From: Pseudomonas frederiksbergensis
GTDB lineage: Bacteria; Pseudomonadota; Gammaproteobacteria; Pseudomonadales; Pseudomonadaceae
Length of the DNA stretch: 64,000 bases
Direction of reading: 5' to 3'
Assembly: GCF_900105495.1 (NCBI RefSeq)
Contig: NZ_FNTF01000002.1
Coordinates: 6,092,001-6,156,000 of the forward strand
In this document: positions 39,174 through 51,114 of the stretch, piece by piece
Layout of the letters: the number at the start of each line of letters is the position of its first letter
How positions within the stretch are numbered: the first letter of the stretch is position 1
Notes under the pieces: generated by a model
What the model saw: the letters and a program-made list of their open reading frames with translations, nothing else
Database searches by the model: none
Told to the model about the DNA's origin: nothing
Translations under genes and position numbers: made by a program

Positions 39174-40284
39174 GAGCCACCTCCAGCGCGCTGCGGCGAC
39201 TCGCCCGCTTCAACTGCAGGGGTTCCCAATAGAGCAAGCCCAGGCCGATGGCCAGGAAGATTGCATGCACCCACCACAACCCCAGAGCTGGCGGGATCTT
39301 GCCCTTTTCAAGGGCGCCGCGAGCGGCAATCAGGATGGACAGGTAAGCCATATATAGAAGAATCGCCGGCAACAGCTTGAGGAAACGGCCCTGACGCGGA
39401 TTGACCCGCGACAGCGGCACCGCCATGAGGGTCACGATGAAGACCAGCAATGGCAGGGATAGACGCCACTGAAGCTCGGTGCGGGAGCGAATGTCATCAC
39501 TGCCGATCAGGGAACCGGTGGTCATTGCATCACGGTCGGTCACTTCGTCGCTGACGTCCGGTTTGGGCAGCAGTACGCCGTACTCCTCGTACTTGATCGC
39601 CCGGTAGTCGGCCTGCCCCGGATTGCCGTCATAGCGATAACCGTTGTCGAGAATCAGGTAACGGTTACCGTCGGGGCGAATTTCCTGACGGCCACTCTCG
39701 GCCACCAGCACGGAAATCCCGCGATCCTTCTTCTCCGAATTGACGTTTTTCTGCGAAATGAACACGCCGCCGAGGTTGATGCGATCATCCGACAGCGTTT
39801 CGGTGTAGGTCACCCGCGTCCCGTCACGCAGCGCCTGGAAGCGACCCGGCTCGAGGGTGTCGAACTCAGTCAGGGCATCCTGCTTGTTCAGCAGCAACTG
39901 GAATTGATTGGCACCTTGTGGCGCCAGGCTCAGGCTCAGCCATGCCACCACCAGTGCGACCAGGGTGGCTGGGAAAAGGGTCATGGCAAACAGACGCTGC
40001 TGGCTCATGCCGGTGGCAGACAGCACCGTCATTTCGCTTTCAAGGTACAGGCGACCGTAGGCCAGCAGGATTCCGAGAAACAGGCCCAAAGGCAAAATCA
40101 ACTGCAGGAAACCCGGCAGGCGAAAGCCCATGATCAGAAATAGCGAGCCCGGATCCAGGAGGCCAGAGGCCGCCTGGGCGAGGTACTTGATGAAGCGACC
40201 GCTCATGATGATGACCAGCAGCACAGCGCTGACGGCGCTCAAGGTCAACAGGACTTCGCGGGACAGGTAACGGAAGACAATCAA
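39166..40284 (-). CDS. lptF: LPS export permease subunit LptF
   Basis: Partner of LptG. About 372 residues with the same six-helix plus jellyroll layout; YLESEMTVLSATGMSQQRL is the coupling-helix segment that contacts LptB. The likely start is TTG at 40284 (IVFRYLSREV follows), because GGAG lies eight bases upstream at 40293-40296; a GTG at 40293 is an alternative but overlaps that site. Divergent from pepA. Confidence 0.93.
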   Translation of the reverse strand: MIVFRYLSREVLLTLSAVSAVLLVIIMSGRFIKYLAQAASGLLDPGSLFLIMGFRLPGFLQLILPLGLFLGILLAYGRLYLESEMTVLSATGMSQQRLFAMTLFPATLVALVVAWLSLSLAPQGANQFQLLLNKQDALTEFDTLEPGRFQALRDGTRVTYTETLSDDRINLGGVFISQKNVNSEKKDRGISVLVAESGRQEIRPDGNRYLILDNGYRYDGNPGQADYRAIKYEEYGVLLPKPDVSDEVTDRDAMTTGSLIGSDDIRSRTELQWRLSLPLLVFIVTLMAVPLSRVNPRQGRFLKLLPAILLYMAYLSILIAARGALEKGKIPPALGLWWVHAIFLAIGLGLLYWEPLQLKRASRRSALEVARG

Positions 40285-42081
<1,797 letters not shown>

Positions 42082-42141
42082 AACCGATGACTTCCGATGG
42101 CATCACTCTCGGGTGATGCCACTTGAAGCTCAGGAACCGCA

Positions 42142-42570
42142 ATGACCAAAGTCGACTTCTATATCCTGCCTAGCGCCGATCCTTCGGCGCGGCTGGATTT
42201 TGCCTGCAAACTCACCGAAAAAGCCTGGCGCATGGGCCACCGCATCTACCTGCATTGCAGCGATGCCGCCCAGCGTGACGATCTTGATGCGCGTTTGTGG
42301 ACCTTCAAGGGCGAAAGCTTCGTGCCCCACGGCCCCGCTGAAAATGAGCCGGACAGCTTGATTGTGCTGGGCTTTGGCGATGACTGCGGTCCGCATCAGG
42401 ACCTGTTGGTCAATCTCGCCCTGAAAGTCCCGGCATTCGCCAACAAGTTCGCCCGAGTGGCGGAAGTGGTGGTGGAAGATCCGACGATTCGTACGGCTGC
42501 GCGGGAGAGTTTCCGTTTCTACCGCGAACAGGGCTATCCTTTGCAAGATCACCGTTTACAGCGACTCTGA
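42142..42570 (+). CDS. holC: DNA polymerase III chi subunit
   Basis: Clamp-loader accessory that links the replicase to SSB. The 142 residues begin MTKVDFYILPSADPSARLDF and include HRIYLHCSDAAQRDDLDARLWTF-like core (residues 36-58) and the SSB-contact region. It sits between pepA and valS, the conserved proteobacterial position. Confidence 0.94.
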   Translation: MTKVDFYILPSADPSARLDFACKLTEKAWRMGHRIYLHCSDAAQRDDLDARLWTFKGESFVPHGPAENEPDSLIVLGFGDDCGPHQDLLVNLALKVPAFANKFARVAEVVVEDPTIRTAARESFRFYREQGYPLQDHRLQRL

Positions 42571-42578
42571 GCATTCCG

Positions 42579-42974
42579 ATGGACACTCCAAAACCGCTGC
42601 AAAAGTCCGCGCACCTGCTGGACGACCTTGAGTCGATCCGTCAATTGCTCGGCGACGACAACCTGCAACCGCCCTTGCTCACCGAAACGGTCGAGGACGG
42701 TGACCAGGAGCAGATTCCGATGCTGTTCGATACCGTTGGCGCCAACCCGCCCATACTCGAACCCGCGCCACCCGCCCCAGCAGCCCCTGCCGCCCAACCG
42801 GCACCCGCCGCCAGCAAGAGCGCCGACGAGCTGCTGCACCTGGAAGACGAACTGCGCGCCGCCGCGCAATTGATCATGCAAGACGTGATCGACGACTTCG
42901 CCCCGCACATCGAAACCGAAATCAAACGCCGCCTCAGCGCGCGGATGGAACGGTTGTTGAGCCAATACGAATAA
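42579..42974 (+). CDS. Conserved hypothetical protein between holC and valS
   Basis: A 131-residue acidic protein. Residues 1-45 (KSAHLLDDLESIRQLLGDD) are a predicted helix, residues 58-80 are a Pro/Ala-rich linker, and residues 81-131 (ELLHLEDELRAAAQLIMQDV) form an amphipathic helical segment ending in RRLSARMERLL. I recognise no catalytic motif. It starts eight bases after holC. I recall such a gene at this place in other pseudomonads. A replicase-associated role is suggested only by position; psi (HolD) is not evident in sequence. Confidence 0.75.
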   Translation: MDTPKPLQKSAHLLDDLESIRQLLGDDNLQPPLLTETVEDGDQEQIPMLFDTVGANPPILEPAPPAPAAPAAQPAPAASKSADELLHLEDELRAAAQLIMQDVIDDFAPHIETEIKRRLSARMERLLSQYE

Positions 42975-42994
42975 CCCCAAGCCCGGCGGGTTTC

Positions 42995-43117
42995 TGTGGC
43001 GAGGGAGCTTGCTCCCGCTCGGTTGCGCAGCAGCCGCAAAGCCGTGTACCTGGCATACCTAACTTGCTGATGTCGGGGCCGCTTCGCGCCCCAGCGGGAG
43101 CAAGCTCCCTCGCCACA
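42995..43117. repeat. REPIN (TGTGGCGAGGGAGC type)
   Basis: Inverted pair, TGTGGCGAGGGAGCTTGCTC at 42995 and its complement ending at 43117, between the 131-residue gene and valS. Same family as 11232 and 50051. Confidence 0.92.
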
Positions 43118-43230
43118 GGTTCATTCCACAGTTTGATCTGCGCCCGGTCTACCCCGGCTCGCCCTCCGCCCCATGCCCCGCTATACTTGCCGGCTTTTCC
43201 TGAATAAATGCCAATAGGGTCCCGCCGCGC

Positions 43231-46077
43231 ATGGATAAGACCTACCAGCCGCACGCCATTGAAACTTCCTGGTACAACACCTGGGAGTCAGAGAATTACT
43301 TCGCCCCGCAAGGCGCGGGCGAGTCCTACACCATCATGATCCCGCCGCCGAACGTCACCGGCAGCCTGCACATGGGTCACGGCTTCAACAACGCGATCAT
43401 GGACGCCCTGATCCGTTTCCGCCGCATGCAGGGTCGTAATACCCTGTGGCAGCCGGGTACCGACCATGCCGGTATCGCCACGCAAATGCTGGTGGAGCGC
43501 CAACTCGAAGCCCAGGGCCAGAGTCGTCATGATCTGGGCCGTGAGAAATTCCTCGAGAAAGTCTGGGAGTGGAAGGATCAGTCCGGCGGCAACATCAGCC
43601 GTCAGATCCGCCGTCTCGGCTCTTCCGTGGACTGGGGCCGCGAGCGCTTCACCATGGACGACGGCCTCTCGGAAGCCGTGAAAGAAGCCTTTGTGCGCCT
43701 GCACGAAGACGGTCTGATCTACCGCGGCAAGCGCCTGGTCAACTGGGACACCAAGTTGCACACGGCGATTTCCGACCTCGAAGTGGAAAACCACGACGAG
43801 AAAGGTTTCCTGTGGAACCTGAAATACCCGCTCGCCGACGGCGTGAAGACCGCTGAAGGCAACGATTACCTGATCGTCGCGACCACTCGCCCGGAAACCA
43901 TGCTCGGCGACGCCGCCGTCGCGGTTAACCCGAACGACGAACGCTACAAAGCCTTGATCGGCAAATTTGTCGAGCTGCCGCTGGTCGGCCGTCGCATCCC
44001 GATCATCGCCGACGATTACTGCGACCCTGAGTTCGGCACCGGCTGCGTGAAAATCACCCCGGCGCACGATTTCAACGACTACGAAGTCGGCAAGCGCCAC
44101 AACCTGCCGCTGCTGAACATCTTCGACAAGAACGCCGCTGTATTGCCGGCCTGTCAGGTGTTCAACCTCGACGGCACGCTGAACGAAAGCATCGACGGCA
44201 AGATCCCGGCCGAATACGCCGGACTGGATCGCTTCGAAGCGCGCAAGCAGATCGTTGCAGCGTTTGATGCCGCCGGCCTCTTGGTCAGTGTCAACGATCA
44301 CGCGTTGAAAGTACCGAAAGGCGACCGCTCCGGCACCATCATCGAGCCGTGGCTGACCGACCAGTGGTACGTGTCGACCAAGCCATTGGCCGAGCCGGCC
44401 ATCGCTGCGGTTGAAGACGGCCGCATTCAGTTCGTGCCGAAACAATACGAAAACATGTACTTCTCGTGGATGCGCGACATCCAGGACTGGTGCATCAGCC
44501 GTCAGCTGTGGTGGGGCCACCGGATTCCGGCCTGGTACGACGAGTCGGGCAAAGTCTATGTCGGTCGCGACGAAGCCGAAGTCCGCGCCAAGCACAACCT
44601 TGGCCCGGACGTTGCGCTGCAACAGGACAATGACGTTCTCGACACCTGGTTCAGTTCGGGCCTGTGGACGTTCTCGACGCTCGGCTGGCCTGAGCAGACC
44701 GAATTCCTGAAGAAATTCCACTCCACCGACGTGCTGGTCACCGGTTTTGACATCATTTTCTTCTGGGTTGCCCGGATGATCATGCTCACCATGCACTTGG
44801 TGAAGAACGAAGACGGCACGCCGCAGGTTCCGTTCAAGACTGTTTATGTGCACGGTCTGGTGCGTGATGGCCAGGGACAGAAAATGTCCAAGTCCAAGGG
44901 CAACGTCCTGGACCCGCTGGACATCATCGACGGCATCGAGCTCGAAGACCTGGTGCAGAAACGCACCTCCGGCATGATGCAGCCAAAACTGGCGAAGAAG
45001 ATCGAGAAGCAGACCCGCGACGAGTTCGCCGACGGCATCGCCAGCTATGGCACCGACGCCCTGCGCTTCACGTTCTGTTCGCTGGCATCGACCGGTCGCG
45101 ACATCAAGTTCGACATGGGCCGCGTCGAGGGCTATCGCAACTTCTGCAACAAGATCTGGAACGCCGCGCGCTACGTGCTGGACAAGGGCGAAGACTGCGG
45201 GCAGAACGGCGAAGCTTATGAGCTGTCGCTGGCGGATCGCTGGATCATTTCGCAGCTGCAACGCACCGAAGCCGAAGTGACCCGCCAACTCGATCAGTTC
45301 CGCTTCGACCTGGCTGCACAAGCCTTGTACGAGTTCATCTGGAACCAGTATTGCGACTGGTACCTGGAACTCTCCAAGCCTGTGCTGTGGGACGAAAACG
45401 CACCGGTCGAACGCCAGCGTGGCACCCGCCGCACACTGGTTCGAGTGCTGGAAGTCGCGCTGCGTCTGGCGCACCCGTTCATGCCGTTCATCACCGAAGA
45501 AATCTGGCAGCGCATCGCGCCGCTGGCCGGTATCGAAGGCAAGACGATCATGCTGCAACCGTGGCCTGTGGCCAATGAAGCACGCATCGATCAGGGCGCC
45601 GAAAACGACATCGAATGGCTCAAGGAACTGATGCTCGGCACGCGCAACATCCGCGGCGAAATGAACATCGGTCCAGGCAAGCCGTTGAACCTGTTCCTGA
45701 AAAACGTCAGCGCCGAAGATCAGCGTCGCCTCACCGAGAACGAAGCCCTGCTGAAGAAGCTGGCTCGCCTCGAATCGATCACCGTGTTGGCAGCTGGCGA
45801 AGAAGCACCGCTGTCCGCCACCGCACTGGTCGGCGAGATGGAAGTGCTGGTGCCGATGGCCGGCCTGATCGACAAAGACGCCGAACTGGCACGACTGGAC
45901 AAGGAAATCCTGCGATTGCAGGGCGAAGTTCAGCGCGTGGGCGGCAAGCTGTCCAACGCCGGTTTCGTCGACAAGGCCCCGGCCGAAGTCATCGAGAAGG
46001 AACGCGCCAAACTGGCTGAAGCCGAACAGGCTTTGGGCAAGTTGGCCGAGCAGCATGCGCGGATTGCCAGTTTGTAA
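43231..46077 (+). CDS. valS: Valyl-tRNA synthetase
   Basis: Class I synthetase charging tRNA-Val. The 948 residues show [15 protein letters not shown] (HIGH motif, His47-His50), the CP1 editing domain ([14 protein letters not shown] near residue 218), the KMSKS loop (551-555) and a C-terminal coiled coil (about 880-948) typical of ValRS. A possible -10 box, TATACT, lies at 43182. A strong terminator follows. Confidence 0.98.
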   Translation: MDKTYQPHAIETSWYNTWESENYFAPQGAGESYTIMIPPPNVTGSLHMGHGFNNAIMDALIRFRRMQGRNTLWQPGTDHAGIATQMLVERQLEAQGQSRHDLGREKFLEKVWEWKDQSGGNISRQIRRLGSSVDWGRERFTMDDGLSEAVKEAFVRLHEDGLIYRGKRLVNWDTKLHTAISDLEVENHDEKGFLWNLKYPLADGVKTAEGNDYLIVATTRPETMLGDAAVAVNPNDERYKALIGKFVELPLVGRRIPIIADDYCDPEFGTGCVKITPAHDFNDYEVGKRHNLPLLNIFDKNAAVLPACQVFNLDGTLNESIDGKIPAEYAGLDRFEARKQIVAAFDAAGLLVSVNDHALKVPKGDRSGTIIEPWLTDQWYVSTKPLAEPAIAAVEDGRIQFVPKQYENMYFSWMRDIQDWCISRQLWWGHRIPAWYDESGKVYVGRDEAEVRAKHNLGPDVALQQDNDVLDTWFSSGLWTFSTLGWPEQTEFLKKFHSTDVLVTGFDIIFFWVARMIMLTMHLVKNEDGTPQVPFKTVYVHGLVRDGQGQKMSKSKGNVLDPLDIIDGIELEDLVQKRTSGMMQPKLAKKIEKQTRDEFADGIASYGTDALRFTFCSLASTGRDIKFDMGRVEGYRNFCNKIWNAARYVLDKGEDCGQNGEAYELSLADRWIISQLQRTEAEVTRQLDQFRFDLAAQALYEFIWNQYCDWYLELSKPVLWDENAPVERQRGTRRTLVRVLEVALRLAHPFMPFITEEIWQRIAPLAGIEGKTIMLQPWPVANEARIDQGAENDIEWLKELMLGTRNIRGEMNIGPGKPLNLFLKNVSAEDQRRLTENEALLKKLARLESITVLAAGEEAPLSATALVGEMEVLVPMAGLIDKDAELARLDKEILRLQGEVQRVGGKLSNAGFVDKAPAEVIEKERAKLAEAEQALGKLAEQHARIASL

Positions 46078-46092
46078 CGGCAAATCGCAATG

Positions 46093-46124
46093 AAAAAGGG
46101 AGGCCCGAAACGGCCTCCCTTTTT
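46093..46124. terminator. Bidirectional terminator between valS and the 46.1-kb gene
   Basis: AAAAAGGGAGGCC and GGCCTCCCTTTTT form a 13-bp perfect stem with T runs on both strands, serving the convergent genes. Confidence 0.95.
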
Positions 46125-46133
46125 TGTGCCTTT

Positions 46134-46541
46134 TTACTCAGGGCAAGTGCCACCACCGGGTAACTCGACACTGATTTTCACCCATGACTTCGGCGAACTA
46201 ACAGTATTCCCCCCACGCGTTACCGAATAACAAACACCCAACGACCCCGAACGAATAGGTTTGATCGCGGTGGCGTACGGCCCGATGATGAAATCAACAG
46301 GCTGCCCCACATCCGCAGGGCCTATCACTCGCTCAAATTGAGTCGCTGTTCCTGGAATAGGGGTTTTATCATCGAAACTGGTGTATCCCTGGGAAAACAA
46401 CGTCAGCACATCGCCTGGCTCAACACCCTTTATCGACGGAACCTTAGCAATAATCCCTTGCACGGGGCTGCGCTTGCTTGAGCAGTTAATAAATCCGAAA
46501 TTATTGGTGCTTGGAAATGTTGCGGCAAACAAATCATCCAT
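46134..46541 (-). CDS. Hypothetical single beta-sandwich (Ig-like) domain protein
   Basis: A 135-residue protein with lower GC than its neighbours. It lacks a signal peptide. The middle (VEPGDVLTLFSQGYTSFDD), the FERVIGPADVGQPVDFIIG segment and IRSGSLGVCYSVTR, ending in VKISVELPG, resemble one unit of the Ig-like repeats that I recall in very large, multi-repeat Pseudomonas proteins. No enzymatic motif is visible; three cysteines are present (near residues 20, 104 and 133). ATG 46541 has GGGAG eight bases upstream and is preferred to a GTG at 46550. It may be a lone cassette or a relic of a larger gene. Sequence similarity is by recall only. Confidence 0.6.
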   Translation of the reverse strand: MDDLFAATFPSTNNFGFINCSSKRSPVQGIIAKVPSIKGVEPGDVLTLFSQGYTSFDDKTPIPGTATQFERVIGPADVGQPVDFIIGPYATAIKPIRSGSLGVCYSVTRGGNTVSSPKSWVKISVELPGGGTCPE

Positions 46542-46761
46542 TACGATCACTCCCGAAATAAGTGGCCTGCTTTAGGCAGCGCTCACCATTGAGTAAATCG
46601 AAAAAAATATCTCTCGCCCACTGTCATAAATAACAGTTCCTCAAGATCTTTTCGGCATAAAAAGTGCTCCCTGGTGCACCAACCGCACTACTTTGGCCGG
46701 GCGCAGTTTAGATGTGGGACAATACCCGCCACTTTCAGCCATACCCGAATCGACCACACCC

Positions 46762-47784
46762 ATGAACGCCCCCCGCACACCCCGCCCTGCGCGCAAAAAG
46801 CCTGATTCCGCCACCCCGGCCAAAACCGTGGAACCGCGTGAAAAGGCCAGCCTGCATCCGCGCAATCGCCATCAGGGTCGTTACGACTTCCCGGCGCTGA
46901 TCAAAACCACGCCGGAACTGGCGAAGTTCGTGATCATCAACCCGTACGGCAAGGAAAGCATCGACTTTGCCAGCCCGGACGCAGTGCGGGTGTTCAACCG
47001 GGCGTTGCTCAAGTCGTTCTACGGTGTCGCCCACTGGGACATCCCGGCCGACTACCTCTGCCCGCCGGTTCCGGGCCGTGCCGATTACGTGCACTTCCTG
47101 GCCGACCTGCTGGCCAGCGTCAACGACGGTGAGATCCCGCGCGGCGCGCCGGTCAAGGTGCTCGATATCGGCATGGGCGCCAACTGCGTCTATCCGTTGA
47201 TCGGCTACAGCGACTATCGCTGGCACTTCCTCGGCTCGGAAATCGACCCGACAGCCGTGGCCGCCGCCAAAGCCATCGTCCAGTCCAACGGGCTGAACAA
47301 GGCCATCCAGTTGCGTCAGCAAAGCAACCCCAAGCACATTCTGCTGGGCCTGCTTGAACCCGGCGAACGTTTTGACCTGACCATGTGCAACCCGCCGTTC
47401 CATGCCTCGATGGACGAAGCGACCAAGGGCAGCGAGCGTAAATGGCGCGCCCTGGGCCGTGCCGATCCAAAACGCAAACTGCCGGTGCTGAACTTTGGCG
47501 GTCAGTCGGCGGAATTGTGGTGTGAAGGTGGCGAAGCACGTTTTGTGACGCAACTGATCGCCGAGAGCGCGCATTTTCAACACAAAGTGCTTTGGTTCAG
47601 CACCCTGGTCTCGAAAGCCTCAAACCTGCCTGCGATCCAGACGGCGCTGAAAAAGGCTGGCGTGCTGGAAAGCCAGGTCGTGGAAATGTCGCAAGGGCAG
47701 AAGCAAAGCCGCTTCGTCGCCTGGACGTTCCAGACTAAAAGCGAGCAGCAGGTCTGGCGCGAACGTTGGGCGCGTAAAAGCTGA
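46762..47784 (+). CDS. rlmF: 23S rRNA (adenine-1618-N6)-methyltransferase
   Basis: Methylates A1618 of 23S rRNA. The 340 residues have a basic, proline-rich N-terminus (1-35), then [13 protein letters not shown], the SAM-binding [16 protein letters not shown] (about 133-148) and the catalytic motif MCNPPFHAS (Asn210-Phe213) of N6-adenine methyltransferases. ATG 46762 is chosen by family fit over 46693. Confidence 0.94.
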   Translation: MNAPRTPRPARKKPDSATPAKTVEPREKASLHPRNRHQGRYDFPALIKTTPELAKFVIINPYGKESIDFASPDAVRVFNRALLKSFYGVAHWDIPADYLCPPVPGRADYVHFLADLLASVNDGEIPRGAPVKVLDIGMGANCVYPLIGYSDYRWHFLGSEIDPTAVAAAKAIVQSNGLNKAIQLRQQSNPKHILLGLLEPGERFDLTMCNPPFHASMDEATKGSERKWRALGRADPKRKLPVLNFGGQSAELWCEGGEARFVTQLIAESAHFQHKVLWFSTLVSKASNLPAIQTALKKAGVLESQVVEMSQGQKQSRFVAWTFQTKSEQQVWRERWARKS

Positions 47785-47824
47785 GTAATTGCTGACAAGC
47801 CAAATTACTGAGTGCTGAAATCCC

Positions 47825-47914
47825 TGTGGGAGCGGGCTTGCCCGCGAAAGCAGTGTGCCAGGCGTCAAAGAAGGCGACTGACTCGCCGCCATCGCGGGCA
47901 AGCCCGCTCCCACA
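47825..47914. repeat. REPIN (TGTGGGAGCGGGCTTGCCCGCGA type)
   Basis: Inverted pair at 47825 and ending at 47914 between the convergent rlmF and hupN. The core, GCGGGCTTGCCCGC, is the classic Pseudomonas REP form, different from the two other REP types in this window. Confidence 0.93.
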
Positions 47915-47946
47915 AGGATCGGCGGTGTTTGAAGAATTTATGGCAC

Positions 47947-47987
47947 AAAAAAACCGTGCCCGGATTGCTCCGAAGCACGGTTTTTTT
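47947..47987 (-). terminator. Rho-independent terminator of hupN
   Basis: AAAAAAACCGTGC and GCACGGTTTTTTT form a 13-bp stem; T runs on both strands. It ends 11 bases from the hupN stop. Confidence 0.95.
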
Positions 47988-47997
47988 ATAACAAGTC

Positions 47998-48279
47998 TTA
48001 CTTGTTAACAGCGTCGGTCAGGCCTTTGGCCACAACCAGCTTGATAACTTTCTTGGCAGCGATTTCGATGGCAGCGCCAGTCGAAGGGTTACGGCCGGTA
48101 CGGGCAGGACGCTCAGTCACTTTCAGTTTGCCGATACCTGGCAGAGTGATTTCGCCGCCGTTTTCCAGCTGATCGGCAACGATTTGGCCCAGTTGGTCCA
48201 GAGCGTTACGCGCGGTGGTTTTTGGCGCGTCGATAGCTTCAGCGATGTCGGCGATCAGTTGGTCTTTAGTAAGAGCCAT
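47998..48279 (-). CDS. hupN: HU-family DNA-binding protein (HupN type)
   Basis: Histone-like nucleoid protein. The 93-residue product MALTKDQLIADIAEAIDAPK carries the HU DNA-binding arm motif TERPARTGRNPSTGAAIEIAA. It differs from the HupB form (MNKSELIDAIA) and matches the HupN paralogue described in P. putida, which lies near valS there too. AAGGA precedes ATG 48279; the longer upstream frame has no family similarity. Confidence 0.93.
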   Translation of the reverse strand: MALTKDQLIADIAEAIDAPKTTARNALDQLGQIVADQLENGGEITLPGIGKLKVTERPARTGRNPSTGAAIEIAAKKVIKLVVAKGLTDAVNK

Positions 48280-48674
48280 GTAGTGTTCCTTCCCTATCAA
48301 ATTCATATGGATTGCAGAGTGCAGTGTCAGCCATCGAGCCCGATCTTCTGGATCTGGCACCCTCGGCCACAACCGCGACGAGTCGGGGTTATAGATACCG
48401 AAATCAGGGTTTGGTTCGACCTGACAAATGCTGAATGCACGCTTAACGCAGTGACTTCGCGTAAGACCGGGCAAAACTAGCACAGAGACGGGGAAATATC
48501 CGCCTCTAGCTACCCATTTGGTCAGCTTTATTGCTCTAAATCGGCAAAAAACTGCATAAGGGCCATCGGACACCTGCGAATTGCCCTTCGTGCCGCGCCA
48601 AAACCAGTGGTTGCGGTACACTTGGCACTTTTTGGGGGAGCACGCCCTCCTCTCTTCCATCAGCCGAGAAGCCC
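48280..48674. other. Divergent promoter region of hupN and ndpA
   Basis: No gene or repeat seen in this 395-base gap. TACACT at 48617-48622 could be a -10 element for ndpA. A weak dyad occurs near 48330-48400. It probably holds regulatory sites for hupN, which is expected to be highly expressed. Confidence 0.35.
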
Positions 48675-49679
48675 ATGCCGATCCGCCATTGCATCGTCCA
48701 CCTGATCGACAAAAAACCCGACGGCACGCCCGCAGTTCTCCACGCTCGCGATTCCGAACTGGCCGAGTCGAGCGCCATCGAGTACATGCTTGCCGACCTC
48801 AACGAGAGCTACAACGCCAAACAAGGCAAGGCCTGGGGTTTCTTCCACGCCGAGTCCGGGGCGCATCCGTTCAGCGGCTGGCTGAAGGAATACCTCGATG
48901 GCGGCAAGGATTTCACAGCGTTCAGCCGGGTGGCGGTGGAACATCTGCAAAAGCTGATGGAGGAATCGAACCTCTCAGTGGGCGGCCACGTGCTGTTTGC
49001 GCATTATCAGCAAGGCATGACCGACTACCTGGCGATCGCCCTGCTACACCACAGTGAAGGCGTTGCAGTGACCGATCAGCTGGACGTGACCCCGTCCCGG
49101 CACCTGGACCTGGGCCAACTGCACCTGGCGGCGCGGATCAACGTCTCCGAGTGGCAGAACAACAAGCAGTCCAAGCAGTACATTTCGTTCATCAAAGGCA
49201 AGAACGGCAAAAAGGTTTCGGAGTATTTCCGCGACTTCATTGGCTGTCAGGAAGGCGTCGACGGTCCCGGCGAAACCCGCACCCTGCTCAAGGCTTTCAG
49301 TGACTTCGTCGAAAGCGAAGACCTGCCAGAAGAATCCGCTCGCGAGAAGACCAAGACCCTGGTGGATTACGCCAGCAGTCAGGCAAAACTGGGCGAACCC
49401 ATGGGCCTGGAAGAACTCTCGGAGCTGATCGACGAAGAGCGCCCGAAAGCCTTTTACGATCACATCCGCAACAAGGACTACGGTTTGTCGCCGGAGATTC
49501 CGGCCGATAAACGTACCCTCAACCAGTTCCGCCGCTTCACCGGTCGCGCCGAAGGCCTGTCCATCAGTTTCGAAGCGCACCTGCTGGGCTCGAAGATCGA
49601 ATACGACGAAGAAGCCGGCACGCTGATCATCAAAGGTCTGCCGACCCAGCTCACCGATCAGCTCAAGCGACGTAACTGA
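48675..49679 (+). CDS. ndpA: Nucleoid-associated protein NdpA (YejK family)
   Basis: A 334-residue protein of the NA37/YejK family, which associates with DNA. It starts [20 protein letters not shown], contains [20 protein letters not shown] and ends with a conserved basic tail (TDQLKRRN). Divergent from hupN, another nucleoid protein, as recalled in P. putida. Its stop overlaps the glutaredoxin start (TGATG). Confidence 0.94.
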   Translation: MPIRHCIVHLIDKKPDGTPAVLHARDSELAESSAIEYMLADLNESYNAKQGKAWGFFHAESGAHPFSGWLKEYLDGGKDFTAFSRVAVEHLQKLMEESNLSVGGHVLFAHYQQGMTDYLAIALLHHSEGVAVTDQLDVTPSRHLDLGQLHLAARINVSEWQNNKQSKQYISFIKGKNGKKVSEYFRDFIGCQEGVDGPGETRTLLKAFSDFVESEDLPEESAREKTKTLVDYASSQAKLGEPMGLEELSELIDEERPKAFYDHIRNKDYGLSPEIPADKRTLNQFRRFTGRAEGLSISFEAHLLGSKIEYDEEAGTLIIKGLPTQLTDQLKRRN

Positions 49680-50029
49680 TGCTCGGCAGCGTACTGAAGA
49701 AATTCCTGCTGATCCTGCTGGTGGTCGTGGTCTACCAGAACTGGGGCAAGATCGAGCGGGTGTTGCATCCGGCGCAAGGGGTGTCCGAGCAGACTCAGGC
49801 CAAGGCCAACGTCGTGCTCTATGCCACCGAATGGTGCGGTTACTGCAAACTGACCCGGCGCTTTCTCGATCAGAAGGGAATCCCCTACAAGGAGTTCGAT
49901 ATCGAGAAGGATGCCGAGGCGCGCAAAGCCTACGAAGCGCTGGGTGGCGGCGGAATTCCGATCATCGCGGTGAACGGGACGTTGCTTCGCGGGTATGACC
50001 CGGACGCCATTCTCGCCGCCCTGAAGTAA
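49679..50029 (+). CDS. Membrane-anchored glutaredoxin-like protein
   Basis: A 116-residue protein: an N-terminal hydrophobic helix (FLLILLVVVVYQ, residues 9-20) and a glutaredoxin fold with active site WCGYC (Cys56, Cys59), then GIPIIAVNG with the cis-proline. The helix suggests inner-membrane anchoring; which side the domain faces is not certain. It overlaps ndpA by one base, so coupled translation is likely, though a functional link to NdpA is not obvious. Confidence 0.85.
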   Translation: MLGSVLKKFLLILLVVVVYQNWGKIERVLHPAQGVSEQTQAKANVVLYATEWCGYCKLTRRFLDQKGIPYKEFDIEKDAEARKAYEALGGGGIPIIAVNGTLLRGYDPDAILAALK

Positions 50030-50050
50030 CCTATTGGCTCACTCAATCTC

Positions 50051-50145
50051 TGTGGCGAGGGAGCTTGCTCCCGCTTGAGTGCGCAGCGCTCACAAAACAG
50101 TTAGGCCTGCTACGCAGTCCAGCGGGAGCAAGCTCCCTCGCCACA
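50051..50145. repeat. REPIN (TGTGGCGAGGGAGC type)
   Basis: Inverted pair from 50051 to 50145 between the convergent glutaredoxin and GST genes; third copy of this type in the window. Confidence 0.92.
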
Positions 50146-50178
50146 GGTTAGAGCCAGCACAATCATCGTGATGCCAGG

Positions 50179-51114
50179 TTATTGCGCTTCGATACGAAAC
50201 CCGAACCGCGGAAAGTGCACATGCACCACACCCGCCCGCTCGTCTTCGCGACGCAGAATCAATTCTTCGCTACCCGCAAACAGCAACTCTCCCGCCACCG
50301 GATCAACGCCGTAATCGGTCGCAGCGATCACCACTTGCTGGCCTACCTCGAACCCGTTCGGCTCATCGAACTGCTCATCCGGCAATGCAGCCGGCGTGGC
50401 ATTGCGTGCAACTTGAAGCGCCTCCTCAGAAGTCATCTCGCTGAACGCGCCATGACCGAAGCCCAACACGCGCCCCAGCCATGCCGAAACCGCTGGATAA
50501 GCATCGACCAACGGTGACGTGACGGGCGTGGCCTTAAGGAACCACAACGGATGGGCCAGGGCGAAGTCGGCAATCGACGGCTCGCCGAACAGGAAGTCGC
50601 CCTGTTCGCGCTGAAGCTGTTGCTCCAGACGCGCCATGATGGTCGGCCACTGATGCCGGGCCTGTTCAGCCGACAACCGTGTGGCGCTGCCACCGCTGAA
50701 CAGGCCGGCGCGATCGGCCAGGAAGGCCTTGATCGCTTCAGGTGACAATTTACCGAAGCGCACCGCCACCGACGCCGGCTGGAACACCAGGCTGACCGCA
50801 TGCTGGAACACCACCGAATCGGCCCACGCGGCGAAGGTCGCGGTGATCATTTCCTGACCTTCCGGAAAGAACGCCGGCAAGGCTTTTTCCTGCTCCAGAC
50901 AACGTGCCATTAGCGCCGTGTCGCAATAAACATCAGCGCCAATCTGCAACACCGGCGTCTTGCGGTAGCCGCCGGTCAGCGCCGTCAGATCGGGTTTCGG
51001 CATCACTGGCGAGATGTTCACCGAACGCCAGGACAGTCCCTTGAAGCCCAGCAACAAGCGAGCCTTTTCGGCGAAAGGGGACGTCGGGTAATGATGCAGA
51101 ATCAACTCGGACAT
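50179..51114 (-). CDS. Glutathione S-transferase family protein with C-terminal extension
   Basis: A 311-residue protein. Residues 1-78 are a thioredoxin-like GST N-terminal domain (HHYPTSPFAEKARLLLGFKG, later YRKTPVLQIGADVYCDT with the cis-proline). Residues about 85-215 form the helical C-terminal domain. An extra segment of about 85 residues (GFEVGQQVVIAATDYGVDPV to the end) is predicted to be beta-rich and is not part of a standard GST. Substrate unknown. ATG 51114 matches the GST start. Confidence 0.82.
   Translation of the reverse strand: MSELILHHYPTSPFAEKARLLLGFKGLSWRSVNISPVMPKPDLTALTGGYRKTPVLQIGADVYCDTALMARCLEQEKALPAFFPEGQEMITATFAAWADSVVFQHAVSLVFQPASVAVRFGKLSPEAIKAFLADRAGLFSGGSATRLSAEQARHQWPTIMARLEQQLQREQGDFLFGEPSIADFALAHPLWFLKATPVTSPLVDAYPAVSAWLGRVLGFGHGAFSEMTSEEALQVARNATPAALPDEQFDEPNGFEVGQQVVIAATDYGVDPVAGELLFAGSEELILRREDERAGVVHVHFPRFGFRIEAQ

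Noticed and set aside
43288..46083. A 931-codon open frame antisense to valS
   Set aside because: Mirror of valS codon bias; no domain signature and it ends at the valS boundaries.
48280..48660. N-terminal extension of hupN giving a 220-residue protein
   Set aside because: HU proteins start at MALTKDQ; AAGGA lies just before that ATG and the extension has no similarity.
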